A stretch of 6,179 nucleotides of DNA from Bacteroidia bacterium (GTDB taxonomy: Bacteria > Bacteroidota > Bacteroidia > JABDFU01). Location: contig JADLGT010000320.1 of the NCBI GenBank assembly GCA_020849195.1, positions 1 through 6,179 of the forward strand, in the 5' to 3' direction. The notes under the pieces are model-generated. The model made no database searches. It was not told the origin of the DNA and was given only the letters and a program-made list of their open reading frames with translations. Shown piece after piece: positions 1 through 5,922 of this stretch. Position numbers and translations under genes: made by a program. Each line of letters opens with the position of its first letter. Position 1 is the first letter of the stretch.

Positions 1-2
1 AC

Positions 3-38
3 ATCACCGAGTCGGCGTTCATTCAGGAGGCATTGTAA
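3..38 (+). CDS. Possible C-terminal tail of an upstream gene (partial)
   Basis: One of the three forward frames at the left edge reads ITESAFIQEAL and stops at TAA (36-38). The residues look like an ordinary protein C-terminus, and the stop is followed by AT-rich, non-coding-looking DNA with a promoter for the next gene. Only eleven codons are visible, and the other two forward frames also run on to stops a little further (54 and about 66), so the frame choice is a judgement. No family can be named. Confidence 0.3.
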   Translation: MTESAFIQEAL

Positions 39-114
39 TGTGTATTCCTGTTAAACAACCCTGTTAATTTCCAAATATATTTTCCTGTTATTTTTTTATG
101 CTTTTGGGCACATT

Positions 115-152
115 TTTGCATAGACAGATACAGGCAGAATTGTATATATTTG
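115..152 (+). promoter_or_regulatory. Putative Bacteroidota sigma-type promoter for the coiled-coil gene
   Basis: TATATTTG at 145-152 matches the Bacteroidota -7 consensus TAnnTTTG, and TTTG at 115-118 could serve as the -33 box. The 26-base spacer is longer than the usual 19-21, so the -33 assignment is weak. Transcription would begin near base 158-162, leaving a leader of roughly 75 bases before the preferred ATG at 238. The same 13-mer, TTGTATATATTTG, recurs at 3870-3882 before the tRNA gene. Confidence 0.5.
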
Positions 153-237
153 TCGGTTACAGCTATTTTTTAATATGGGAGCGGATATTTTGCATAAATA
201 CCATTTGAAATTTGCAACAGACACCCTTAAACAAAGC

Positions 238-1977
238 ATGAGGGTACTGTGTTTTGCTGGCTTGTTTTGGTGTTGCCCTTTCTTTACGTATGCTCAACCC
301 GGAACACTTACAGTAAATTTGAAATTTTTGATTGACAATGGCACTCGCGATGGAGCAAAAATAAATATTCAAAAAAACGGACAAAGCTGGAAGCAAATAG
401 AATCGGATGGGAAAAAAGAATCGGTGGATCTCGAGTTTGGCAATGAATTTCTCTTTACGTTTTCGAAACCGGGCTACATAACCAAAAAAATTTACTTTTC
501 TACAAACGTGCCTAAAGATTTACTGAAAGATGGATTTGAACCCTATTTGTTCAACGTAACCATTTTTAAGCAATACGATGATATAAATCTTGTTGTATTC
601 AACCAGCCCGTTGCGCGTGTAGCTTACAAAGAAGACATTGACGATTTTGATTATGATACCGATTATACAAAATCTATTTTATCGGAGCTGAAAGAAGCCG
701 AAAAACAAATTGAACAAAAACGTAAAGAGGAAGAGGCCAAAAAGAAAGCCGACGAGATAGCACAGAAAAATGCAGCCGAAGAAGCTGCCAAGAAAAAAGC
801 AGACGAAGAAGCTGCTAAGAAAAAAGTAGCGGAAGAAGCCAAGAAAAAAGCGGAGACAGAGGCGGCAGAAAAAGCAAAGGCCGAAGCCAAAGCCAAAGCT
901 GATGCCGAAGCCAAAAAGAAAGCCGAAGAGCTAGCGCAGAAAAAAGCAGCCGAAGAAGAGGCTAAAAAGGAAGCGGCAATTAAGGCCGAAGAGGAAGCCA
1001 AGAAAAAAGCAGCAGCCAAGGCCGAAGAAGAAGCTAAAAAAATTGCAGCGGCAAAAGCGGAGGAAGAGGCTAAAAAGGCAGCGGCAATTAAAGCCGAAGA
1101 GGAGGCGAAGAAAAAAGCAGCAGCCAAGGCCGAAGAAGAAGCCAAAAAAATTGCTACGGCCAAAGCCGAAGAAGATGCTAAGAAAGCAGCTAAAGCAAAA
1201 GAAGAGGATGAAAAGAAAAAAATCGCTGCTGCTAAAGCCGAAGAAGAAAAACGTAAAGCCGATGAACTCGCCAAGAAAAAGGCGGAAGAAGAAAATGCTA
1301 AGCTGAAAGCAAAAGAAGAGGATGAAAAGAAAAAAACCGCTGCTGCTAAAGCCGAAGAAGAAAAACGTAAAGCCGACGAACTCGCCAAACGAAAAGCCGA
1401 AGAGGATGCTGCTAAGCTAAAAGCAAAAACCGAAGAAGAAAAACGTAAAGCCGACGAACTCGCCAAACGAAAAGCCGAAGAGGATGCTGCTAAGCTAAAA
1501 GCAAAAACCGAAGAAGAAAAACGCAAAGCCGACGAACTCGCTAAACGTAAAGCTGAAGAGGAAGAAAACGCCAAGAAGTTGGCAATTGCTAAAGATGATG
1601 CCGAACGCAGAAAGCAGGAAGAAGCGAATAAAAAAGCATCGGAAGAAGAAGATCGCAAACGCAAAGCCGCTCTACAACGCATAGAGGAAGAAAAACGTAA
1701 ACGAGCTGAGTTGGCAAATCGTCAATCGGCTGCTAAGGATGTAATTGCTAAAAACACAACTGTTGCAATACAAAAACCGGCTCCAGATCCAAGTTTGCCC
1801 GACAATAGGGTGGAGGAATATTTTCAGGAAGGAAATAAAAAAACCACAAAAGTTACGGTTACCAAAAACGGACTAACTCACATTTATCTGAAAGTGCTTT
1901 ACTCCTGGGGAGGATTGTATTTCTTTAAAGACGATGTTAGTATCACGCAAAGTATTTACCAATTAGAAGCAGAATAA
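238..1977 (+). CDS. Exported Ala/Glu/Lys-rich coiled-coil protein (TolA-like composition)
   Basis: The frame is open from an ATG at 175, but the ATG at 238 is preferred. It begins MRVLCFAGLFWCCPFFTYAQ, a normal signal peptide with likely cleavage after Ala19 (YA|QP); starting at 175 would put 21 polar residues in front of it. Product is 579 aa. After the signal comes a beta-rich domain of about 125 residues (TVNLKFLIDN, GYITKKIYFST) that resembles small PEGA/carboxypeptidase-regulatory-like domains. Then about 370 residues of almost only A, E, K, R and D form a long predicted coiled coil encoded by tandem DNA repeats. A C-terminal segment of about 65 residues (KVTVTKNGLTHIYLKVLYSW, then GGLYFFKDD) looks folded. 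The coiled coil resembles TolA domain II in composition only; there is no N-terminal anchor and no TolA domain III is recognised. It is probably periplasmic or envelope-associated, perhaps a long spacer. Function unknown. A MORN-repeat gene follows 93 bases downstream on the same strand. Confidence 0.85.
   Translation: MRVLCFAGLFWCCPFFTYAQPGTLTVNLKFLIDNGTRDGAKINIQKNGQSWKQIESDGKKESVDLEFGNEFLFTFSKPGYITKKIYFSTNVPKDLLKDGFEPYLFNVTIFKQYDDINLVVFNQPVARVAYKEDIDDFDYDTDYTKSILSELKEAEKQIEQKRKEEEAKKKADEIAQKNAAEEAAKKKADEEAAKKKVAEEAKKKAETEAAEKAKAEAKAKADAEAKKKAEELAQKKAAEEEAKKEAAIKAEEEAKKKAAAKAEEEAKKIAAAKAEEEAKKAAAIKAEEEAKKKAAAKAEEEAKKIATAKAEEDAKKAAKAKEEDEKKKIAAAKAEEEKRKADELAKKKAEEENAKLKAKEEDEKKKTAAAKAEEEKRKADELAKRKAEEDAAKLKAKTEEEKRKADELAKRKAEEDAAKLKAKTEEEKRKADELAKRKAEEEENAKKLAIAKDDAERRKQEEANKKASEEEDRKRKAALQRIEEEKRKRAELANRQSAAKDVIAKNTTVAIQKPAPDPSLPDNRVEEYFQEGNKKTTKVTVTKNGLTHIYLKVLYSWGGLYFFKDDVSITQSIYQLEAE
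973..1188 (+). repeat. 108-bp tandem repeat, two copies, inside the coiled-coil gene
   Basis: Two adjacent 108-base units (973-1080 and 1081-1188) both begin GCGGCAATTAARGCCGAAGA and remain closely similar throughout. The unit is 36 codons, so copy-number change would keep the frame and only shorten or lengthen the coiled coil. Confidence 0.75.
1201..1428 (+). repeat. 114-bp tandem repeat, two copies, inside the coiled-coil gene
   Basis: Units 1201-1314 and 1315-1428 both start GAAGAGGATGAAAAGAAAAA and share most bases, including CGCTGCTGCTAAAGCCGAAG. The unit is 38 codons, again in frame. The second half of copy 2 is also the first unit of the 78-bp repeat that follows, so the units have been partly duplicated within one another. 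Confidence 0.75.
1353..1560 (+). repeat. 78-bp tandem repeat, about 2.7 copies, inside the coiled-coil gene
   Basis: Starts at 1353, 1431 and 1509 share CGAAGAAGAAAAACG; the first two units are almost identical, and the third diverges after about 50 bases. The unit is 26 codons and encodes KADELAKRKAEEDAAKLKAK with a short EEEKR lead. The near-identity of the first two copies suggests recent slippage or unequal recombination. Confidence 0.8.
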
Positions 1978-2070
1978 TTTTATGAAATAGCCATATACCT
2001 GCGGCATACCAACCGAAAATGAATATGGCGTATTCCATCTGACAATCAGAAACTTAAAAAATATATACAG

Positions 2071-3867
2071 ATGAAAAATTTCCTTTGTTGGCTTACTAAT
2101 ATGGCTTTGTTTACACTTATGTTGCTGCAAACAGTCTCTGCTCAACCACGAACGGAATATTGGGATAAAGAACAAACAAAAAAACGAAGCGAGCAAAATT
2201 TTAAAAACGGGCTTCAACATGGCACTTTCAGTGTGTGGTTCGAAAATGGTGTTGTTGCTAAAAGTGGTAATTACAATATGGGTAAAGAGGATGGTATATG
2301 GAAATCGTTTTATGAAAATGGTAAGCCCAAAGGACTTGAGCTGTATTCGCACGGACGAAAACAAGGCAATTGGATGTACTGGTATATTAACGGCACCAAA
2401 GCTCAGGAAATAGTTTTTAAAAATAATCTTGAAGACAGTGTGTGGACGGGTTGGTTTGAAAGTAATGGTAAAATCCGCAGCCGCGAATCGTATAAAACAG
2501 GAAAAAAAGAAGGCGCATGGAGCTACTGGTACGAAAATGGCCAACCCGAGAGCGAAGGACATTTTAAAAAAAACAATAAAGACGGTTCTTTTATAAGCTG
2601 GTATAAAAACGGGACTAAACAAAAAGAGGGACAATATTCGAATGATAAAGAAACCGGACTATGGAAAGAATGGTTTCCAAATAATAAGGCCAAAAGCGAA
2701 ATAGAATACCGGAATGACGACAATTATATTCTCAATTTTTGGAGCGAAGACGGGAAGCAAATTATTACAAATGGCAACGGAAAATTCACTTTTATTTACA
2801 ACAATGGAAAAAAGAAAGGAGAAGGAAATTACAAAGAAGGCAGACAGGATGGAAAATGGAATTTTTGGAAACCCGACGGGACCCCTGATTACGTTGTACA
2901 GTACTCAAACGGGAAACGCAATGGTTCGTGTACCTATTTTAATTCCAATGGAAGTATAAACCGTGAAGGTTTTTTTGAGAACGATAAAAAAAGTGGCAAC
3001 TGGATATGGTACGACAGCATTGGAAAAAAAGAAATGGAAGGAGCCTTTAAAAATGATATGCGAAACGGTAAATGGATATATTGGTTTTCTGTGTCGGGTA
3101 AAAAAGAGTCGGAAGGTTTTTACAAAAACGATTTGCAGGACAGCTTGTGGACATACTGGTACCGCGGAGGAACCAAATGGAAGCAGGGGGCATATAAAAA
3201 TAATTTGCGGGAGGGAATATGGACGATATGGTTTGAAAACAATCAAAAGCTACAGGAAGGAACATATAAGGCCGGTTTGGAAGAGGGCAAATGGTACTCG
3301 TGGTACGATGATGGAAAGCCCAAAGATGAAGGCGAATTTAAATCAGGTCTTAAAAATGGATTGTGGAAAGGATGGCTGCCTTCGGGAAAAACACTTTATG
3401 AAGGAACATATTTACTTGATTTGAAAAATGGGCATTGGAAAACATGGTTTACCAATGGGAAATTAAGGGAAGAGTGCGATTTTAAAGATGGACACAAAAA
3501 CGGTACTTATGTTTCATGGACCGAACATGGTTTTAAAGAAAGCGAAGGAATTTATAAGGACGAAAAACCAGATGGGCTTTGGACTTATTACTATGAAACA
3601 GGTGTAAAATCTCAGGAGCAAAATTACAGAGAAGGTAAACTTGATGGAGAAAGTAAAACATGGAACCCGAATGCCTCACTCAAAAGTGTTACTCATTTTA
3701 AAATTTATGAAAAAACCGCCGATGTGTTTGATTTAAATAATCCTAAAAAAAATAAAGAAAAAAAAATACTTTATACCTCTAAACCAAACGGTGATTGGAT
3801 TTTTTATGATAGCAATGGCCGCGAAACAATGCGCACAACATATAAAGACGGGGTTAAAATTCAGTAG
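2071..3867 (+). CDS. Exported MORN/YwqK-type repeat protein
   Basis: Product is 598 aa. MKNFLCWLTNMALFTLMLLQ begins a signal peptide with likely cleavage after Ala24 (VSA|QP). The remainder is about 22 tandem units of roughly 24 residues with the pattern G-x-Y/F-K-x-G/N-x-x-x-G-x-W-x-x-W-Y/F-x-N/D-G-K-x-x-x-E, for example GTYKAGLEEGKWYSWYDDGK. This fits the MORN_2 family (Pfam PF07661, the repeat also found in YwqK-like proteins). One unit near residues 205-245 is degenerate or shortened (GNGKFTFIYNNGKKKGE), and the last units are interrupted by a Lys/Asn-rich insertion before a terminal unit ending TYKDGVKIQ. The ATG at 2071 is chosen because the signal peptide starts there; there is no Shine-Dalgarno, as usual in this phylum. 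No separate promoter is evident in the 93-base gap, so co-transcription with the coiled-coil gene is likely. Such proteins are repeat solenoids; the ligand or role is unknown. Confidence 0.88.
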   Translation: MKNFLCWLTNMALFTLMLLQTVSAQPRTEYWDKEQTKKRSEQNFKNGLQHGTFSVWFENGVVAKSGNYNMGKEDGIWKSFYENGKPKGLELYSHGRKQGNWMYWYINGTKAQEIVFKNNLEDSVWTGWFESNGKIRSRESYKTGKKEGAWSYWYENGQPESEGHFKKNNKDGSFISWYKNGTKQKEGQYSNDKETGLWKEWFPNNKAKSEIEYRNDDNYILNFWSEDGKQIITNGNGKFTFIYNNGKKKGEGNYKEGRQDGKWNFWKPDGTPDYVVQYSNGKRNGSCTYFNSNGSINREGFFENDKKSGNWIWYDSIGKKEMEGAFKNDMRNGKWIYWFSVSGKKESEGFYKNDLQDSLWTYWYRGGTKWKQGAYKNNLREGIWTIWFENNQKLQEGTYKAGLEEGKWYSWYDDGKPKDEGEFKSGLKNGLWKGWLPSGKTLYEGTYLLDLKNGHWKTWFTNGKLREECDFKDGHKNGTYVSWTEHGFKESEGIYKDEKPDGLWTYYYETGVKSQEQNYREGKLDGESKTWNPNASLKSVTHFKIYEKTADVFDLNNPKKNKEKKILYTSKPNGDWIFYDSNGRETMRTTYKDGVKIQ

Positions 3868-3869
3868 GT

Positions 3870-3882
3870 TTGTATATATTTG
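3870..3882 (+). promoter_or_regulatory. Putative -7 box upstream of tRNA-Ala
   Basis: TTGTATATATTTG, containing TATATTTG at 3875-3882, lies three bases after the MORN gene stop and is identical to the 13-mer before the coiled-coil gene. Transcription from it would start near 3889 and run about 80 bases into the tRNA. No convincing TTTG -33 box is found at the right distance, so the call rests on the -7 match and position. Confidence 0.4.
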
Positions 3883-3969
3883 CAGCCAATTATTTTTGTT
3901 GTTTATGCAGTTTACTTTAAACTCGAATTGTGAAATTTCAATTGCATAGTTTCGTACGAATAGCATTAT

Positions 3970-4046
3970 GGGGAATTAGCTCAGCTGGCTAGAGCGTTTG
4001 CATGGCATGCAAGAGGTCATCGGTTCGACTCCGATATTCTCCACCA
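3970..4046 (+). tRNA. tRNA-Ala (anticodon GGC)
   Basis: A complete cloverleaf can be folded by eye. The acceptor arms are GGGGAAT (3970-3976) and ATTCTCC (4036-4042) with one G-T wobble. The D stem is GCTC/GAGC. The anticodon stem TTTGC/GCAAG encloses the loop ATGGCAT with GGC at 4004-4006. The T stem is ATCGG/CCGAT around TTCGACT. The discriminator is A4043 and CCA is encoded at 4044-4046. GGC reads GCC and GCU alanine codons. No duplicate of the tRNA 3' end that would mark an integrated element is seen in the window. Confidence 0.96.
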
Positions 4047-4051
4047 AACCG

Positions 4052-4087
4052 GAAAGTCAGCTTTTTTAGCTGGCTTTTCTTTTTTAT
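4052..4087 (+). terminator. Intrinsic terminator after tRNA-Ala
   Basis: Five bases after the tRNA CCA, GAAAGTCAGC and GCTGGCTTTTC pair around a T-rich loop, with one T-G wobble in the core stem. The run CTTTTTTAT follows directly. The form and position are those of a Rho-independent terminator. It also insulates the plus-strand block from the convergent minus-strand genes to the right. Confidence 0.8.
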
Positions 4088-4197
4088 CTGTAATCTACTG
4101 ATAAGCTCCAAAGCCCCCAAACTCTTATGGTTATTCATGTAGGAGAAAGGTTGGGTTAAATCAAGTTTTGTTTGTTTACGTGTTCTGCGAAATTACC

Positions 4198-4289
4198 GCT
4201 AATGGTTTGTGTACAGTCAAAGTAAAATTTACCAAGCTGTCCTATTGTCAATATACAAATTTTATTTTGGCTGTACGCTGTTAGTTGCA
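4198..4289 (-). repeat. attC-like imperfect palindrome (distal element E0)
   Basis: Arms 4209-4230 and 4257-4278 are complementary at 19 of 22 positions, with a loop of about 26 bases. Outer boxes extend the symmetry: GCTAATGG at 4198-4205 against GTTAGTTGCA at 4280-4289. Read on the minus strand, the element runs TGCAACTAAC ... AACCATTAGCGG, comparable to R''...R' of an integron attC site. The right arm contains the stop codon and last nine codons of the secreted-protein gene, so gene and element overlap by 28 bases. It lies about 110 bases from the tRNA terminator; the DNA in between shows nothing recognisable. Confidence 0.6.
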
Positions 4290-4984
4290 GCCACTTCCTG
4301 GTGTTCTTTTAAAACTATTATTAGTAATTGTCCAAGGTCAGGGTCTATATATGAAACCCTTCCAGTGTTAATTGTAAAGCCAACTCCAAGCCCGTTTGCT
4401 GACGGATAGAGTGCGGGTGCAACACCGAAGCCTGTCGATGTAAGATATTGGGCATGTCTGTTTTTATACCACTTTATAAAAACTGTTGTGCCTAAAAAAC
4501 CACCAAAATTAACTTTCACTTCGCTGCCTTCATTAATAATTGATTTAAAATACTTTCCAGAGGGCATGTCAATATTTTTCTTACCAACTTTAAATGAAAA
4601 TATTTCTTTTGATATTTTGTCGCTACCAAAAATAAAAACAGTATTTTTTATAGAATTGTCGTCATTTGCTTTTAAAATAGAGTCGTTCCCGAAATATACG
4701 TCAAGAGTTAATGTCATTGCCTTTGAACTGTCTGGAGCGTAGGATCTAAAATTGAAACAATTGGCACCAATATTTTCAGATGTCTTTTTAATAGAATAAA
4801 AAAGGCTTGGGAGATCGTCTCCTTTTTTGCTAACACACCTAAATGTCCGTTTAAAAACGAGTCGGGAAGTGTCAGTAGATTTTTGAATAAAAACAAATTT
4901 GTCTTTAAATGTTTCCTTGCTCTTTTGTCCGAACAAATTCAATGTCGATATTAGGAATAATAGTGTATAAATTATTTGTCTCAT
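4262..4984 (-). CDS. Secreted protein of unknown function, carried as a cassette-like unit
   Basis: Product is 240 aa. MRQIIYTLLFLISTLNLFGQ is a signal peptide with likely cut after Gly19 (FG|QK). The mature part is mixed polar/hydrophobic with many short beta-like stretches (MTLTLDVYFGN, KNTVFIFGSD, GFLGTTVFIKWY) and a glycine-rich strand near residues 185-210 (GFGVAPALYP, GLGVGFTINTG), suggesting a beta-rich soluble or outer-membrane-facing protein. No family is recognised. The C-terminal tail (ATNSVQPK) is encoded inside the downstream palindrome, so it may have been donated by the element rather than conserved with the domain. The ATG lies only 5 bases from the GTTAGCTGCA box of the upstream element, leaving no room for a Shine-Dalgarno, and any promoter must lie in that element. 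The protein is secreted, unlike the HNH protein of the next cassette, so the two genes do not look functionally linked. Confidence 0.75.
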   Translation of the reverse strand: MRQIIYTLLFLISTLNLFGQKSKETFKDKFVFIQKSTDTSRLVFKRTFRCVSKKGDDLPSLFYSIKKTSENIGANCFNFRSYAPDSSKAMTLTLDVYFGNDSILKANDDNSIKNTVFIFGSDKISKEIFSFKVGKKNIDMPSGKYFKSIINEGSEVKVNFGGFLGTTVFIKWYKNRHAQYLTSTGFGVAPALYPSANGLGVGFTINTGRVSYIDPDLGQLLIIVLKEHQEVAATNSVQPK

Positions 4985-4989
4985 GTGCT

Positions 4990-5045
4990 TGCAGCTAACG
5001 GTTTGCGGCTTTGCGTTCGGGCGGGTTTTTTAGCACTAAACTTGA
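4990..5045 (-). repeat. attC-like half element (E1a) before the secreted-protein gene
   Basis: Contains TAACGG (4996-5001) and the 16-mer TTTTAGCACTAAACTT (5028-5043), both also present in E2 at 5932-5937 and 5963-5978 with almost the same spacing (32 versus 31 bases). A GC-rich arm GCGTTCGGGCGGG lies between them. The matching right arm is not clear; a weak partner is at 5090-5115. On the minus strand the end reads AACCG|TTAGCTGCA, and its complement GTTAGTTGCA is found at the far end of the secreted-protein gene. Confidence 0.6.
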
Positions 5046-5056
5046 TACGCAGTCAA

Positions 5057-5194
5057 TCAGATAAAAATACCCGGTAAATAGTCGTACCACCCCGCCCTAA
5101 ATCCAAACTTATCCCAATTTGATTTATATTTTTTCCAATCAATATTGGTATAATGCCGATCGGATAGCTGTTTGGGCCAATGTAATTGGACCAT
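5057..5194 (-). CDS. Possible small ORF or decayed cassette gene, 45 aa
   Basis: An ATG at 5192-5194 opens a 45-codon frame beginning MVQLHWPKQLSDRHYTNIDW and ending GWYDYLPGIFI with TGA at 5057-5059. It is unusually rich in Trp, Tyr and Phe and has no runs of rare codons, which looks more like real protein than noise. The frame is also open upstream of the ATG for about 18 codons (FWLWGFKTNTDV is readable) with a possible GTG start, so it may be the remnant of a longer gene. No family is recognised and no ribosome site is seen. It occupies the space between E1a and E1b, where a cassette gene would be expected. Confidence 0.3.
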   Translation of the reverse strand: MVQLHWPKQLSDRHYTNIDWKKYKSNWDKFGFRAGWYDYLPGIFI

Positions 5195-5267
5195 TACAGA
5201 TATCACATCGGTATTAGTTTTAAAACCCCATAGCCAAAATCCATAACGCTCAGGCTACCGAAGCTTT

Positions 5268-5337
5268 GTTCAACACAGGATTAAACGCAACCCCGCCGAA
5301 AAAGCGGGGCTGCGTTTAATCCTTATATGTTATAGGC
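5268..5337 (-). repeat. attC-like hairpin (E1b) at the 3' end of the HNH gene
   Basis: Arms 5278-5296 and 5304-5322 pair at 18 of 19 positions (A5290/C5310 mismatch) around the loop CGAAAAA. On the minus strand the element begins GCCTATAAC (5329-5337), seven bases after the HNH stop codon, and after the hairpin carries GTTGAAC (5268-5274), which fits the integron core consensus GTTRRRY. No T-run follows the hairpin on the minus strand, so it is not a standard terminator, though it could stop or protect the HNH transcript. Confidence 0.6.
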
Positions 5338-5343
5338 AGGGCA

Positions 5344-5913
5344 TCAGTGTCTAATTAGTTGTTCGTATCTCGCTCCACGACATCGAAAACAAATTCCACT
5401 TTGTACGTGTGTGTATTCAGGAAACCAACCTGCTCCATTGCAACGTGTACATGGGGTCGCTTCGATTTGCTCCAATTTGTCATTTGCTGTTTTATAAACT
5501 GGTACCACATTATTTTCATGAAAATCCCAATGACACCAATTGCATAGCACGATTAATTCGTTGTCGGAATAGTCCCATGGAAGTTTGTCGAGAACGTATA
5601 ACTTATGATGAACGTGTAAAGAGTAGGGCTTGTCTGCAAAAGTTACCTCTGGCAAATAAGTTTCGACCAGGTGTCCGTCTTCATTTTTTGCATAAACCAA
5701 TTTTTCTTCTCCAAACCAAAGGAGAACTGTCTTTCCAGATTTAAAGTCGTAATGAGCCATTGTCGGCAGTTTACCGCAAGTCGTGCATTTGTGTCCGTCT
5801 CTTGCTATAATGCTCTCTCTTCTGTCATACCACTCCTTTGTTTTAATTAATTCAAAGTATGGAATGTCAGAGGCACTTACAAAATTTGATTTTAGTTCTT
5901 GAAAGGTAATCAT
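5344..5913 (-). CDS. HNH endonuclease-like protein with C-terminal DnaJ-type zinc finger
   Basis: Product is 189 aa with no signal peptide, so cytoplasmic. Residues about 25-135 look like an HNH nuclease core: WYDRRESIIARDG then CTTC (Cys43, Cys46), the HVHH motif (100-103), LIVLCNWCH (Cys124, Cys127, His128) and His132. The paired CxxC motifs would hold the structural zinc, and the first H of the HNH motif is within 100-103. The last 35 residues carry CTRCNGAGW (155-163) and CFRCRGARY (175-183), a CxxCxGxx pair like one module of the DnaJ cysteine-rich zinc finger. Family knowledge: HNH proteins (Pfam PF01844) cut DNA in restriction, homing, phage packaging and defence; which applies here cannot be said. 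The start at 5913 is the first ATG after the element, and the GTTATAGGCAAGG box lies 10 bases upstream of it. The whole gene is bracketed by that box in inverted form. Confidence 0.82.
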   Translation of the reverse strand: MITFQELKSNFVSASDIPYFELIKTKEWYDRRESIIARDGHKCTTCGKLPTMAHYDFKSGKTVLLWFGEEKLVYAKNEDGHLVETYLPEVTFADKPYSLHVHHKLYVLDKLPWDYSDNELIVLCNWCHWDFHENNVVPVYKTANDKLEQIEATPCTRCNGAGWFPEYTHVQSGICFRCRGARYEQLIRH

Positions 5914-5922
5914 GTCGTTTTG

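Noticed and set aside
175..237. Start of the coiled-coil gene at the ATG at 175
   Set aside because: It would place 21 polar residues before an otherwise typical signal peptide; the ATG at 238 begins the signal peptide directly. It is not strictly excluded.
973..1560. CRISPR-like array
   Set aside because: The repeats are contiguous, in frame, coding and without unique spacers.
663..1682. Long minus-strand open frame, 339 aa, Ser/Ala/Phe-rich
   Set aside because: It is the reverse reading of the Ala/Glu/Lys repeat codons (GCC, GAA, AAA give Gly/Ala, Phe/Ser, Phe); the low-complexity content is imposed by the real plus-strand gene.
1963..3265. Minus-strand and alternate-frame ORFs across the MORN gene
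   Set aside because: They are Phe/Ser/Pro-rich shadows of the repeating Trp-Tyr-Asn-Gly-Lys codons and lack signal, motifs or plausible starts.
3970..4046. tRNA-Ala as attachment site for an integrated island
   Set aside because: No second copy of the tRNA 3' end is found in the window, and a normal terminator follows the gene.
238..4046. Link between tRNA-Ala(GGC) and the alanine-rich gene
   Set aside because: The nearness is suggestive, but tRNA-Ala genes are common and nothing in the sequence ties the two together.
5278..5322. Classical intrinsic terminator for the HNH gene
   Set aside because: The stem is strong but no T-run follows on either strand (TTATATG on plus, TGTGTTG on minus); its place next to the GTTATAGGC box fits a recombination site better.
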